A stretch of DNA of 64,000 nucleotides from Ectothiorhodospiraceae bacterium 2226 (GTDB lineage: Bacteria; Pseudomonadota; Gammaproteobacteria; GCA-013348725): assembly GCA_013348725.1 (NCBI GenBank), contig CP054689.1, positions 794,501 through 858,500 on the forward strand, in the 5' to 3' direction. Of this stretch, positions 42,568-54,003 are shown piece after piece. The translations under genes and the position numbers were made by a program. Each line of letters starts with the position of its first letter. The stretch's first letter is position 1. The notes beneath the pieces were generated by a model. The model did not search any database and was not told the origin of the DNA. It saw only the letters and a program-made list of their open reading frames with translations.

Positions 42568-43011
42568 TCAATCCAGCGCCCAGTTCCCGATCTCGGCGTT
42601 GATGCCTTCGCCGCCGGGTTGACCGTCGGCGCCGTAGCTGAACACGTCGATCTGGCCGCGCGTGCCGGGATTCATGTACTGGTAGTGGTTGCCCCACGGG
42701 TCGCGCGGCAGGCGATCGAGGTACGGGCGCCAGTTGCGCGGCTCGGGCGTGCCGGAGGGGCGCTGCACCAAGGCCTCCAGGCCCTGCTCGCTGGTCGGAT
42801 AGTTGAAGTTGTCCAGGCGGTAGAGGTTGAGCGCCTGCTCCAGGGTACGGATGTCCTGGTGCGCCTTGGTGATGCGCGCCGTGTCGGGACGGTCCATGAC
42901 CCGCGGCACCACGATGGCGGCCAGGATGCCGAGCACCACGACCACCACCATCACCTCGATCAAGGTAAAACCTCGGGCGCCACGGGGCCCGGTGGGATAA
43001 CGACACATCAT
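42568..43011 (-). CDS. gspG: Type II secretion major pseudopilin GspG
   Basis: 147 residues. Prepilin motif RGFTLIEVMVVVVVLGIL, followed by TARITKAHQDIRTLEQALNL and the calcium-site C-terminal region DPWGNHYQYMNPG. Main subunit of the pseudopilus, processed by the shared prepilin peptidase. Confidence 0.95.
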   Translation of the reverse strand: MMCRYPTGPRGARGFTLIEVMVVVVVLGILAAIVVPRVMDRPDTARITKAHQDIRTLEQALNLYRLDNFNYPTSEQGLEALVQRPSGTPEPRNWRPYLDRLPRDPWGNHYQYMNPGTRGQIDVFSYGADGQPGGEGINAEIGNWALD

Positions 43012-43099
43012 TGCTAGCGTTCCTCTCTCTGTCGTCGACGCGCGTCCTCGAAACGGGACGCTACGCCCTCACTACTACTCGTTCTGGCTGCCGCGCCGG

Positions 43100-44314
43100 C
43101 TACTGCACCAACTGGTTCAACTCGAAGATGGGCAGCAGAATGGCGAGCACGATCAGCAGCACCATCAGACCCATGGTCAGGATGAGCAGCGGCTCGAACA
43201 GGCCCATGATCATCGCGATACGCGTCTCCAGCTCGCGCTCCTGGTTCACCGCGGCGCGCTCCAGCATCTGTTCCAGGCGCCCGCTGGCCTCGCCGCTGCC
43301 GATCAGGTGCACGGTCATGGGCGGAAAGTAACCGCTGCGCTCCAGGGCGCCGGACAGGCTGGCGCCTTCGCGCACCCGCAGCGCCGCCTCGTGGATCGCG
43401 GCGCGCATGGGCAGGTTGCCGACCACCTCGGCGGAGACGCGCAGCGCCTCCAGCACCGGCACGCCGCTGGCGCTCAGGATGCTGAGCGTGCGCGCAAAGC
43501 GCGAGGTATTGAGGCCGCGCACCAGGCGTCCGATCAGCGGCAGACGCAGCAGCATACCGTGCAGCCAGCGTTTGGGGCCGGGCTGGGCGAATACATGCCG
43601 GGCGGCGAGGAACGCGACCAGCAGCCCCCCGACCAACCACATCCAGGTCGCGCGCAAGGCGTCGCTCACCGCGATCAGCGCCACCGTGAGCCACGGCAGC
43701 TCCTGGCCGATGTTGTCGAACACCTGCACGATCTCGGGCACCACGTAGGCCAGCAGGGCCACGGTCACCGCGATCGCGATGAGGGTCAGCAGCAGCGGAT
43801 AGAACAGCGCCAGCTGGATCTTCTGGCGCATCTGCTGGCGGTTCTCGGTGTAATCGGCCAGGCGATCCAGCACCACGTCGAGGTGGCCGGACTGCTCACC
43901 GGCCGCCACCGTGGTGCGGTAGATGTCGGGGAAGATGTGCGGGAACTCGCCGAGGCCGTGGGCCAGGGTGTGGCCCTCCATCACCCGCGTGCGCACCGCC
44001 ATCAGCATGCTGGCCAGACGCGGCTTCTCGCTCTGGCGCGCGGTGGTGGCAAGCGACTCCTCCAGCGGCAGGCCGGAGCCGACCAGGGTGGCGAGTTGGC
44101 GCGTGATGAGCGCGAGATCGGTGGCCGACACGCCGCGCCCGACCGAGAAGCCGCGGCGCTTGCGCGCCTCGCGCTGCGCCACCTCCTCGACCGAGAGCGG
44201 GACCATGCCCTGCTCGCGAAGCTGCTGGCGGATCTGGCGCGCGGTGTCGCCCTCCAGCACGCCCTTCTTCTGGCGGCCGGCGGCATCCATGGCCTGGTAT
44301 TCGAACGCGCTCAT
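43100..44314 (-). CDS. gspF: Type II secretion inner-membrane protein GspF
   Basis: 404 residues with two GspF/PilC domains (LALITRQLATLVGSGLPLEE, SRFARTLSILSASGVPVLE) and three membrane segments (about 170-190, 218-240, 375-398). Start at 44314. Upstream, a 380-base insert containing two repeat elements and a gspF start fragment separates it from gspE; gspG follows after an 88-base gap. The insert may affect coupling. Confidence 0.94.
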   Translation of the reverse strand: MSAFEYQAMDAAGRQKKGVLEGDTARQIRQQLREQGMVPLSVEEVAQREARKRRGFSVGRGVSATDLALITRQLATLVGSGLPLEESLATTARQSEKPRLASMLMAVRTRVMEGHTLAHGLGEFPHIFPDIYRTTVAAGEQSGHLDVVLDRLADYTENRQQMRQKIQLALFYPLLLTLIAIAVTVALLAYVVPEIVQVFDNIGQELPWLTVALIAVSDALRATWMWLVGGLLVAFLAARHVFAQPGPKRWLHGMLLRLPLIGRLVRGLNTSRFARTLSILSASGVPVLEALRVSAEVVGNLPMRAAIHEAALRVREGASLSGALERSGYFPPMTVHLIGSGEASGRLEQMLERAAVNQERELETRIAMIMGLFEPLLILTMGLMVLLIVLAILLPIFELNQLVQ

Positions 44315-44339
44315 GCGACGACAGTCCCCCGCGCCCCCT

Positions 44340-44430
44340 GTAGGGCGCAATAAGCGCAGCGCATTGCGCCGGACGCGCGGGCCACTTGCAGCGCCGCTGG
44401 CGCAATGCGCTCACGCTTATTGCGCCCTAC
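44340..44430. repeat. Inverted-repeat (MITE-like) element, copy A
   Basis: 91 bases. Left end GTAGGGCGCAATAAGCGCAG then CGCATTGCGCC; right end GGCGCAATGCGC, then TCACGCTTATTGCGCCCTAC, forming about 31-base imperfect terminal inverted repeats around a 28-base middle. No coding capacity. A second copy lies at 44534-44625 in the same orientation. Confidence 0.88.
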
Positions 44431-44496
44431 GATCTGCGCGGTGTCGCGCGCCGGCACGCCCTTGGGGTGCATGCCCTGATAGTTGAAACCGCTCAT
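44431..44496 (-). pseudogene. Duplicated start of gspF between the two repeat elements
   Basis: Reads MSGFNYQGMHPKGVPARDTA then QI. The real gspF starts MSAFEYQAMDAAGRQKKGVL, then EGDTARQI. The fragment ends where repeat A begins, and the upstream flank also resembles that of gspF. It is a 22-codon remnant, evidently made when the gspF 5' end was duplicated together with the element. Confidence 0.85.
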
Positions 44497-44533
44497 GCGG
44501 CTAAAGTCCCTCATAGCCTTGCAGCGCCCCCCT

Positions 44534-44625
44534 GTAGGGCGCAATATGACGCAGCGCATTGCGCCGGCCGAGGTATCCACGCGTAACGCCGCTGGCGCAA
44601 TGCGCTGACGCTTAATGCGCCCTAC
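44534..44625. repeat. Inverted-repeat (MITE-like) element, copy B
   Basis: 92 bases with ends GTAGGGCGCAATATGACGCA and GACGCTTAATGCGCCCTAC, same organisation as copy A but a different middle. It sits 71 bases before the gspE stop in transcription-downstream direction. Confidence 0.88.
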
Positions 44626-44696
44626 GAAACGGTATTGCTGGATGGTGGATACGATCATTCGAGCCCTTACACCCAGTTCCCTACCCCGGCGGCGCG

Positions 44697-46229
44697 TCAA
44701 TCCTCGCGCGTGACGCGGAACACCTCTTCCACCGAGGTGTGGCCCGCGAGAATGCGGCGCAGGCCGTCCTGGCGGATGCTGGGGGAGTGGCGGCGCGCGT
44801 GGCGTTCGAGGTCCTGCTCGCCCGCGCCGTCATGAATCATCTGGCGCAGCGTGTCGTCGATCTCCACCAGTTCGTAGATGCCGGTGCGCCCGCGGTAGCC
44901 CAGGCCGTTGCAGTGGTCGCAACCCACCGGCGCGTGCAGCGTGGGCGGGTTTTCGGCTTCGAGCCCGAAGGCCTCACAGTCGGCGCGGCTGGCGGTATAC
45001 GGGCGCTTGCAGTGCTCGCACAGCAGGCGCACCAGCCGCTGGGCGAGCACACCGACCAAACTGGATGAGAGCAGGAAGGGCTCGACGCCCATATCGCGCA
45101 GACGTGTCACGGCGCCGATGGCGGTGTTGGTGTGCAGGGTGGACAGCACCATGTGGCCGGTGAGCGAGGCCTGCACGGCGATCTGCACGGTCTCGAGATC
45201 GCGGATCTCCCCCACCATCACCACGTCCGGGTCCTGGCGCAGGATGGCGCGCAGGCCACGCGCGAAGGTCATGTCGACCTTGGGGTTCACTTGGGTCTGG
45301 CCCACGCCGTCGAGGTAGTACTCGATGGGGTCCTCGACGGTCATGATGTTGCGGCGCCGATCATTGAGGCCGGCGAGCGCGGCGTACAAGGTGGTCGTCT
45401 TACCCGAGCCCGTGGGGCCGGTGACCAGGATGATGCCATGCGGGCGGTGGATCAGCCGGTCCATCAGCGCAAGATCCTTGGGCGCCATGCCCAGGTGCGT
45501 GAGGTCCAGGCGCCCGGCCTGCTTGTCCAGCAGCCGCATGACCACGCGTTCGCCGTGACCCGAGGGCAGCGTGGAGACACGCACGTCCACCGCACGGCCC
45601 GCCACGCGCAGCGAGATGCGCCCATCCTGCGGCACGCGCTTCTCGGCGATGTCCAAACGCGCCATGACCTTAATGCGCGAGATCACCAGCGGCGCCAGCG
45701 CGCGCGGCGGCTGCAGCACCTCGCGCAGCACGCCGTCGACGCGGAAGCGCACCAGCAGGCGGCTCTCGAAAGGCTCGATGTGGATATCCGAGGCGTTCTC
45801 CTTCACCGCCTCGGTGAGCAGCGCGTTGATGAGCCGGATGATGGGCGCGTCGTCCTCGGTCTCGAGCAGGTCCTCGGGTTCGCCGAGTTGCTGGGCGACG
45901 CTGAAGAGGTCGACGTCCTCGCCGAGGCCCTCCATCATCTGCATGGCCTCGTTGGAGCTGCGCTCGTAGACCTCGCGCAACAGGCGGTCGAAGTGCTCGG
46001 TGGTGGTCGATTGCAGCTTGAGCGGCCGCGCGAGGTGGCGGCGCAACTCGGCCAGGACCTGACCGGACAGACCGGGTCGGTAGCTCACCAGCACCGCGTC
46101 GCCCTCGTGGCCGGTCGCCACCACGCCGTGGCGCTTGGCGTAACTGAAGGGGATCGGCGCCTCCGGGCTGCTCCAGCCCTCGAGTTGGGCCGGTTCGGAG
46201 GTCACCGGTGGGAGTTTACTCGAGTCCAT
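44697..46229 (-). CDS. gspE: Type II secretion ATPase GspE
   Basis: 510 residues from ATG at 46229, 1 base after the gspD stop. Walker A GPTGSGKT (271-278), Asp box [13 protein letters not shown], Walker [15 protein letters not shown] and a four-cysteine zinc site (CEHC ... [14 protein letters not shown]). Hexameric ATPase on the cytoplasmic face, anchored by GspL. Confidence 0.95.
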   Translation of the reverse strand: MDSSKLPPVTSEPAQLEGWSSPEAPIPFSYAKRHGVVATGHEGDAVLVSYRPGLSGQVLAELRRHLARPLKLQSTTTEHFDRLLREVYERSSNEAMQMMEGLGEDVDLFSVAQQLGEPEDLLETEDDAPIIRLINALLTEAVKENASDIHIEPFESRLLVRFRVDGVLREVLQPPRALAPLVISRIKVMARLDIAEKRVPQDGRISLRVAGRAVDVRVSTLPSGHGERVVMRLLDKQAGRLDLTHLGMAPKDLALMDRLIHRPHGIILVTGPTGSGKTTTLYAALAGLNDRRRNIMTVEDPIEYYLDGVGQTQVNPKVDMTFARGLRAILRQDPDVVMVGEIRDLETVQIAVQASLTGHMVLSTLHTNTAIGAVTRLRDMGVEPFLLSSSLVGVLAQRLVRLLCEHCKRPYTASRADCEAFGLEAENPPTLHAPVGCDHCNGLGYRGRTGIYELVEIDDTLRQMIHDGAGEQDLERHARRHSPSIRQDGLRRILAGHTSVEEVFRVTRED

Positions 46230-46230
46230 A

Positions 46231-48387
46231 TCAGTCAAAGATCGCATCCCATTCCCTGGAGGCACGCCGCTCGACGCCCGGCGCCTGCGGCGGCGCGGTG
46301 AAAGACTGCCGCGGCGGGGTGGCGATCGAGTCCCTGTCGTTGGAGCGCTCCGGTGCCGCTTCGTTCCCCCGCTCTTCCGCCTCGCGGCGTCGCTTGGCCT
46401 CCTCGTAGGGGGCCGGCAGTTCGAGCAGCGTGTCGAGCTCGGGCAGCTTGGGCGCCGCCGTGTCGGGCATCATGCGCACGCCGCGCTCGCGCACCGCCGC
46501 CTGCTCGCCACGGATGAAATTGTACTTGGCGCCGGTCATGGCGTGCGACAAGGCCGCGTCGCGCAGGATCACCGGCCGCAGGAACACCATCAGGTTACGT
46601 TTCACCTTGCGGGTGCTCTGGTAGCGGAACAGCCCGCCCAGCACCGGCAGGTCACCCAGCCCCGGCACCTTCTGCTGGAGCTCCTGCAGGTCATCCTCGA
46701 CCAGGCCGCCCAGCACCAGGATGTCACCGTCGTCGACCATCACCGTGGTGTTGATGGCGCGGCGGTTGGTGGTCGGCCCCAGGGTCTCGGACAGCGCCTC
46801 CAGGCTGGAGACCTCCTGTTCGATGAGCATGCGGATCGCGTTGCCCTCGTTGATCTGCGGGCGCACCTTGAGCTTGATGCCCACGTCCTCGCGCTGGATG
46901 GTCTGGAACGGGCTGGTGGGTGTGGTCGTGTCGCCCGTGGCGGTATAACGCCCGGTAACGAACGGCACGTTCTGACCCACCACGATCTCCGCCTCCTCGT
47001 TGTCCATGGTGACCAGCGTGGGAGTGGACAGGATATTGGTCCCGGCGTCGTCGGCCAGGGTGCGCAACAGCGCGCCGAAGCGGAACGAGCCGGTGAAGCT
47101 GCCGGCGGCGAGGTTCAGGCCGGAGCCGACCAGCGCGGCGGGGCCGAGCGCGCTGGTGAGCGCGTTGCTGAGCGGCGGACCGGCCTCGGGGAGCTCCAGA
47201 ATGCCCACCGGGCCGTCGCTGCTGCCGAAACCCCAGCGCACGCCGAGTTCGCGCGACTTGGTGGCGGAGACCTCGGCAATAATCGCCTCCACATGCACCT
47301 GCGCGCGGCGCACGTCGAGCTGCTGGATCACGGTGCGCAGCGAGCGCACCACGTCGGGCGCGGCATGCACCACGATGGCGTTGGTGGCCGCGTCGGCCTG
47401 GATATTGAGCGGGGCCTGCTGAGCGCCGCCCCCCTGCCCGCCTTGGGCCCCACCGCCCTGGCCGCCGCGCATGCCCTCGGTGATGCTGCCGGCGATGCCG
47501 CTGATCACGGGCAGCAGCGCCTCGGCGCTGGCGTAGCGCAGGTAGATGACATGGGTGTTGCCCGCCCCCTCGACGCGCTGGTCGAGGTGGGAGATCAGCG
47601 CGCGCATGCGCAGGCGCTGCGAGCCGTCACCGCCGAGCAGGATGCTATTGGTGCGCGCGTCGGCCGAGATTTGCAGCCGCGCGCCGGGGCGCTGGCCTTC
47701 CTGACCGGCCTCCATGGCGGTGAGGATGCGCACGATCTCGCCGGCCGAGGCGTGCTCCACGCGCACCACCTCGACCTCCTCGGTGCTGGAGCGGTCCATG
47801 CGCTCGATGATCTCGGCCAGGCGCTGCAGGTTGGCCGCGCTGTCGGACAGGATCAGCATGTTGGACGGCGGATAGGCCGCCAGATGCCCCCGCTGCGGGA
47901 TGAGCGGGCGCAGAATGGGCACCAGCTGCGCCGCGTCCACGTGCTCGACCTGGATCACGCGGGTGACGAACTCGTCACCCCTGCCCGGGGCCCGCGGGCC
48001 GACCGTCGGCACTTCGTCCTGCTTGGCCAGCACCTCGGGCACGATCTTGATCGCCCCGCTGCCCGGCACCGCCGCGAAACCATGAATCTTGAGCAGCGAC
48101 AGGAAGACCTGGTAGAGCTCATCGTCGCTGACCGGCTGCTGCGAGATCACCGTCACGCGGCCCTTCACGCGGGGGTCGACGATGAAGTTCCTGCCGGTGC
48201 GCTCGGCCACCATGGCGATCACCGCCTGCAGGTCGGCGTCCTTGAGGTTCAGGGTCACGCCGTCGTTGTCACGCACCTGTTCGGTCTGCTGCGCGGACGC
48301 GCTGCCGGTCGCGCCGAGCAGCACGATGCACAGCAGCCACACCCGGAGGGATAGGCCGCGGCGGCTCTGGGACTCCTTTATGGTCAC
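46231..48387 (-). CDS. gspD: Type II secretion secretin GspD
   Basis: 718 residues: signal peptide (about 1-32), N0 domain ([29 protein letters not shown]), three N1-N3 KH-like repeats, a Gly/Gln-rich insertion in N3 ([16 protein letters not shown]), the secretin core ([41 protein letters not shown]) and an acidic C-terminal tail. Forms the outer-membrane channel. No pilotin gene is in the window. Confidence 0.95.
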   Translation of the reverse strand: MTIKESQSRRGLSLRVWLLCIVLLGATGSASAQQTEQVRDNDGVTLNLKDADLQAVIAMVAERTGRNFIVDPRVKGRVTVISQQPVSDDELYQVFLSLLKIHGFAAVPGSGAIKIVPEVLAKQDEVPTVGPRAPGRGDEFVTRVIQVEHVDAAQLVPILRPLIPQRGHLAAYPPSNMLILSDSAANLQRLAEIIERMDRSSTEEVEVVRVEHASAGEIVRILTAMEAGQEGQRPGARLQISADARTNSILLGGDGSQRLRMRALISHLDQRVEGAGNTHVIYLRYASAEALLPVISGIAGSITEGMRGGQGGGAQGGQGGGAQQAPLNIQADAATNAIVVHAAPDVVRSLRTVIQQLDVRRAQVHVEAIIAEVSATKSRELGVRWGFGSSDGPVGILELPEAGPPLSNALTSALGPAALVGSGLNLAAGSFTGSFRFGALLRTLADDAGTNILSTPTLVTMDNEEAEIVVGQNVPFVTGRYTATGDTTTPTSPFQTIQREDVGIKLKVRPQINEGNAIRMLIEQEVSSLEALSETLGPTTNRRAINTTVMVDDGDILVLGGLVEDDLQELQQKVPGLGDLPVLGGLFRYQSTRKVKRNLMVFLRPVILRDAALSHAMTGAKYNFIRGEQAAVRERGVRMMPDTAAPKLPELDTLLELPAPYEEAKRRREAEERGNEAAPERSNDRDSIATPPRQSFTAPPQAPGVERRASREWDAIFD

Positions 48388-48405
48388 GTCCTTGGGCCTC
48401 TCTCG

Positions 48406-49410
48406 TTAGAATTGCAGATTGATTTGCTGGCTCCGACCGCCACGCTCGACCTCCAGCGCAACGCTGTCGGCCGAGGTGAGCTGGCCGAACACTTCCTGTA
48501 GGGCGTTGGTGTCGTCGAGGGCGATGCCGTTGACCTGGGTGATCACGTCGCCGGGGCGCCATCCGGCGGCGCGAAACAGGTGCTCGTCGCGCTGCGGTGA
48601 GAGGGTGAAGCCCTTGATGCGGCCGTCCTCCAGCACGGGATGGACCTGGACGAGGTTCCACAGGCTCTGGGGATCGTTGACCAGTTGCTCGCGGTACTGA
48701 CCGAGAGTGGCGCCGTCGTCGTCATCCACCGCCTCATCGGCCGCCGCGCCGCCCCCGCCCGTGGCGGCGGCTTGTGCGGCCTCGGCCGCACTCGGCAGCT
48801 GCGGGACGCGACTGCGCGCTGCGGCCGGGCGGGCCCGCGGCGGCGTGGTGCGCGCCGACTGGACGCGATCGTCGCGGGTTTCCTCGCGCGGCAGGCGCAG
48901 GGTCTCGTAGCGATTCTCGCGCGAGAGGATCACCCGGTCGGGGTAGACCTGCTCCAGCACCGCCCCGCCCGGTAGGTCGGCCCCGACGAAGTAGTGCTGC
49001 TCGCGCCCGCTTTCGTCGGCGATGATCACCATCGCGCTCTGCGGGTCGCCGGAGGCCACCACGCCGCGCAGGGTCAGGCGCAGACGGGTATCGGGGGCTT
49101 CGATGGGCGCCTGGGCGACTTCCGGCGCGGCGCGCCCGAATAGCTGCAGCGAGGCCACCTGTCGCAGGGTGGAGCCCTCGGGCGCGGCGGCCGCCTGGGC
49201 GGCGGTCGCCGGGGGCGGTGCGGGGGGCAGGGTGATCGGGGCGGGCGCGATCGCGCGCCAGGTGAGGTGGGCGAGCGTGTAGGCGAGCAGCAACACCAGC
49301 AAGGCATTGACCACCGTCGGCAGGTACGGCAGCGCCTTGTCGCGCAGAGCATGCGCCGCGACTGCGTAACGCTGCGCCCGGGCGCCTTGCATCAGATTCG
49401 CCATTGCCAT
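48406..49410 (-). CDS. gspC: Type II secretion protein GspC
   Basis: 334 residues: membrane segment (about 33-54), homology region (LQLFGRA, LTLRGVVASGDPQSAMVIIA), a low-complexity Ala/Asp linker (195-235) and a C-terminal PDZ domain (LFRAAGWRPGDVITQVNGIALDD). Connects inner-membrane platform and secretin. First gene of the gsp operon; the promoter should lie in 49411-49631. Confidence 0.92.
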   Translation of the reverse strand: MAMANLMQGARAQRYAVAAHALRDKALPYLPTVVNALLVLLLAYTLAHLTWRAIAPAPITLPPAPPPATAAQAAAAPEGSTLRQVASLQLFGRAAPEVAQAPIEAPDTRLRLTLRGVVASGDPQSAMVIIADESGREQHYFVGADLPGGAVLEQVYPDRVILSRENRYETLRLPREETRDDRVQSARTTPPRARPAAARSRVPQLPSAAEAAQAAATGGGGAAADEAVDDDDGATLGQYREQLVNDPQSLWNLVQVHPVLEDGRIKGFTLSPQRDEHLFRAAGWRPGDVITQVNGIALDDTNALQEVFGQLTSADSVALEVERGGRSQQINLQF

Positions 49411-49631
49411 TCCCTCAGCACTCCCACTGCCCGTCGCCCGGGCTCCGCGGGGCGCGTGCCCCGCTGTCCTTGTACCAGCCGATATACGGCCGCGGCCTGC
49501 TTCCAGGCGCTAGGACGTTATCACAACACCTATGCATGCGCAGTGGCCACCCGTTTTTTTGGGACAGCCATGCCATGGTCCGGCCGCCCCCATGGGGGTA
49601 CAATCGGGTCGAACCCGACTATGCCGCTGCC

Positions 49632-49856
49632 ATGAACCTCATCCGCGTCATCGCCATCGCGCTCGCGATCTGGCTGATCATCTACTTCGTGCGCCAGTAC
49701 CTTGCGCGCCGGCGCATCCAGACCGCCGCGCGCCGCAAAGCGGTCAAGCACATGGTACGCTGCACTGCCTGCGGCCTGCACGTTCCCGAGGCGGAGGCCT
49801 GGGAGAAGCAGGGGCGCTATTATTGCAGCCGTGCACACCGCGACCAAGCCGCCTGA
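49632..49856 (+). CDS. PP0621-like small zinc-ribbon membrane protein
   Basis: 74 residues: one membrane segment (about 4-21), a basic patch and a C-terminal Cys motif (MVRCTACGLHVPEAEAW ... YYCSRAHRD) that would bind zinc. Family members precede pilS in many gammaproteobacteria. Function unknown. Confidence 0.85.
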   Translation: MNLIRVIAIALAIWLIIYFVRQYLARRRIQTAARRKAVKHMVRCTACGLHVPEAEAWEKQGRYYCSRAHRDQAA

Positions 49857-49989
49857 GACGTGCGGCCGCCTTGCACGCACGCCCCGCGCGGGGCAAGCTG
49901 TGTGGCAATGCCGACTAGCGAGCGGGAATCAGACGTCAGGGAGGACAGAGATACCTTAATAGATAACGAAGGGCCGCGGAGGTCCGCCG

Positions 49990-51602
49990 TTGCAGCACAA
50001 CGACAGTTTCATCCTCGGCTCATCCCCCCCGGTGGCGCCGGACGCGGGCCACCCCTGGACCCCGCTGCGCTTTCTGAACCTTTACCGGTTTCTGATCGCC
50101 GGTTTCTTCGTATTGGTCGCCGAACGGGTGCTCGATGTCGCGCCGCTCGGCGCGTACAACCCCGCCCTGTTCTACTGGGTCGCCCTCGCCTACCTGGCCT
50201 TCAGCCTCGTGAGCGCCTTCACCGTCCACTGGCGCCACCCGTCCTTCGAGCTCCAGGTTCACCTGCAAGTCATTGTAGACATTGTAGTCGTTACGCTGCT
50301 GATGCACGCAAGCGGCGGCATCGCCAGCGGCCTCGGGATGCTGATGGTGATCAGTATCGCCGGCGGCGCCATGTTGCTCGCGGGACGCGCCGCGGGGCTG
50401 TTTGCGGCCTTGGCCACCGTGGCGGTGCTGCTCGAACAGATCGGCACGCACTTCGCCAACCCGGCGGCGGCCGAGCAGTACTCCCAGGCCGGCCTGCTGG
50501 GCATGACCTTCTTCGCCACGGCGGTCCTCTCCCACGTGCTCGGCTGGCACATCCGCCACAACGAGCGCTTGGCCGCGCAACAGGCCGAGGCGCTGCGGCG
50601 CATGGCACAGCTCACCGAGTTCGTCATCGAGCGCATGCAGACCGGGGTGGTGGTGGCCGACGCCGAAGGGCAGGTGCACCTCATGAACGACGCGGCGCGC
50701 CAGCTCCTGGGCCTGTCGCGCGTGGCGCTCGCGCGCGACCTGCAGGCGCTGGCGCCGGAGCTCGCGCGGGGATGGCGCGCCGCCGCAGCCGGCTCCCCCC
50801 CGCCGGCGCGCCCGTTCCGTGCGCCGCTGAGCGGCGCCGAGATCATCCCCCGTTTTGCCACCTTGGGCGACGGCCGCACCGGCATGGTGATCTTCCTGGA
50901 GGACACCGACGCCATGGCGCAGCAGGCCCAGCAGCTCAAGCTCGCCTCTTTGGGGCGACTCACCGCCAGCATCGCACACGAGATCCGCAACCCCCTCGGC
51001 GCCATCAGCCACGCCGCGGCGCTGCTCAACGAAGCGCCCAGCCTGCTGACCGAGGACCGACGCCTCATCGAGATCATCGAGGCGCACTCCCGGCGTATGA
51101 ACGTTATCGTCGAAAACGTGCTCCAGCTCGGGCGGCGCGGCCAGCCGCAGCCCACCCTCATGGACGTGGAGCCGTGGCTCACCCAGTTCCGCGACGAGTT
51201 CCTGGCCACCGTGCGCGTGCCCGCGCACGCCTTCGAGGTGCGGGTGCACCCGCCGGGCCTGCAGGTGCGCGTCGACCCCTCGCACCTGCACCAGATCCTG
51301 TGGAACCTGTGTCAGAATGCCGCCCGCCATAGCCCGCGCTGGCGCGTGGAGGCCCGCCTCGACGCGCGCACCGGCAAGCCGCGCATCGACGTGGTGGACG
51401 AGGGTCCGGGCATTCCCAAAGACGCGGCCGGTCACATCTTCGAGCCGTTCTTCACCACCGACCGCAACGGCACGGGCCTGGGCCTGTACATCGCCCGCGA
51501 GTTGGCCGAGTACAATCGCGCCCGGTTAAACTACGTGCCGGACGCGGGCGGCGCCCGGTTCAGCCTGTCCTTTCCCGATCCCAGAAGACAAAACGAGGCA
51601 GC

Positions 51603-51606
<4 letters not shown>
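49990..51606 (+). CDS. pilS: Type IV pilus sensor kinase PilS
   Basis: 538 residues starting at a TTG with a strong GGAGG site at 49978-49982. Six membrane segments (about 30-190), PAS domain (LTEFVIERMQTGVVVADAEGQ), catalytic His330 in SIAHEIRNPLG and the ATPase G-boxes (DEGPGIPKD, GTGLGLYIARELA). Controls the pilin gene through PilR. Overlaps pilR by 4 bases. Confidence 0.93.
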
Positions 51607-52949
<1,343 letters not shown>

Positions 52950-52962
52950 CCCTCAGGGCGGG

Positions 52963-53033
52963 TGACGCGCCGCGTCAGAAAGTGACGCAGCGCGTCACCC
53001 GCGCCGGAGCAGCCTATTGTGAACCGCGTCACA
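52963..53033. promoter_or_regulatory. Array of GTGACGC/GCGTCAC inverted repeats upstream of pilA
   Basis: Three palindromic units: GTGACGCG-C-CGCGTCAG (52963-52979), GTGACGC-AGC-GCGTCAC (52983-52999) and GTGAACCGCGTCAC (53020-53033). They lie 104-174 bases before the sigma-54 promoter, the typical distance for enhancer sites, so they are probably PilR or another activator's binding sites. A degenerate fourth (GTCACGG ... CTGACGC at about 53057-53073) is weaker. Confidence 0.7.
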
Positions 53034-53136
53034 CTCCCGCCTCCGCCGCCGCCGCCGTCACGGTTCTCTGACGCCCGCCTCCCCAACATCTTCTTCCGCC
53101 GCCCCGGCGCCGCGTCATTTTTCCAACCAGCGCACA

Positions 53137-53153
53137 TTGGCACGCTCCCTGCA
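53137..53153 (+). promoter_or_regulatory. Sigma-54 (-24/-12) promoter of pilA
   Basis: TTGGCACGCTCCCTGCA has GG and GC dinucleotides (53139-40, 53151-52) separated by 10 bases, as in the sigma-54 consensus TGGCAC-N5-TTGCA. It lies about 83 bases before the pilA ATG; transcription would start near 53164. Confidence 0.88.
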
Positions 53154-53235
53154 CTGATAGCATCGTGACGCACGAGCCACCGAGCCATAACGGGGCCGCG
53201 CTAGCAACAACACTAAGACGAGGGAGAACCAAATA

Positions 53236-53757
53236 ATGAGAACTACCCAGAAGGGCTTTACGCTTATCGAACTGATGATCGTGGTCGCGATCATCGGTAT
53301 CCTGGCGGCCATCGCCATCCCGCAGTACAACAACTACGTTGCCCGTTCGCAGTTCTCCGAGGCCAACATGCTGCTCGGTGGTGTGCGCACGCCGGTTGAA
53401 GAGTACGTGGCATCCCGTGGCTGGACGGTCGCCGGCACCCAAATCACCAACGCCGACACCCTTCGCAGCGTCCTCGATGTGCGCATTGCCGGCCGGCACG
53501 GTGACATTACCGATGCCAATGTGGACGTTGAGAATGAAACCATCACCATCGAGTACACGTTCGGCGGCACCACCGGCACGAAGCCCGCTTCTGCCCTGCT
53601 CACGGCCGACGGCGGCGTAGTGGAGTACCAGCTCACCCGCAACGCCGACACGGGCTCAATCGATTGGATTTGCGGCGCCGGCACCAATGTGCCCAACCCT
53701 TATATGACCGGCTTGTGCGCTGACGCGAACACCGGCGGCGCCGGTAGCCCGGGCTAA
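53236..53757 (+). CDS. pilA: Type IVa major pilin PilA
   Basis: 173 residues. Seven-residue leader ending in Gly, then FTLIELMIVVAIIGILAAIA with Glu5. The C-terminal disulfide loop is Cys146-Cys161 (CGAGTNVPNPYMTGLC). The tail ends GGAGSPG, putting a Ser three residues from the end, where pilin glycosylation by TfpO-type enzymes would be possible. Ribosome site GAGGGAGAA. Processed and N-methylated by the PilD encoded downstream. Confidence 0.94.
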   Translation: MRTTQKGFTLIELMIVVAIIGILAAIAIPQYNNYVARSQFSEANMLLGGVRTPVEEYVASRGWTVAGTQITNADTLRSVLDVRIAGRHGDITDANVDVENETITIEYTFGGTTGTKPASALLTADGGVVEYQLTRNADTGSIDWICGAGTNVPNPYMTGLCADANTGGAGSPG

Positions 53758-53782
53758 GCCGATCGAAGTGCAGCATCATCAG

Positions 53783-53812
53783 GCCCCCGCCGTTGGCGGG
53801 GGCTTTTTTTTG
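53783..53812 (+). terminator. Rho-independent terminator of pilA
   Basis: Stem GCCCCCGCC / GGCGGGGGC with GTT loop (53783-53803) followed by nine T residues. It lies 25 bases after the pilA stop. Confidence 0.95.
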
Positions 53813-53855
53813 AAAGTGACAGCTCGGCTAGGGCGCACCGGGCGAGGGCGCAGAA

Positions 53856-53879
53856 GCATTTCTCGTCGACGAGAAATGC
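53856..53879. promoter_or_regulatory. 24-base perfect palindrome upstream of the pilin-glycosylation-type gene
   Basis: GCATTTCTCGTC followed immediately by its reverse complement GACGAGAAATGC, with no loop. A perfect even palindrome with centre GTCGAC suggests a dimeric DNA-binding site rather than an RNA hairpin. It lies about 125 bases before the next gene. Confidence 0.55.
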
Positions 53880-54003
53880 GCTAGCATCCGGGGCAACAAA
53901 CCGTCCTGCGATAAAGGGGGCCAAACTCGCGGGACGCAGGAGAACGGGATCCGCTTGCACAAACGCGGGACACACCGGTTGTTAAAGCGGCCTGCCTAAG
54001 AGA

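Noticed and set aside
44431-44496. Alternative upstream start of GspF
   Set aside because: It is separated from gspF by repeat A, which has different sequence and breaks continuity with the real N-terminus; the real gene has its own start at 44314.
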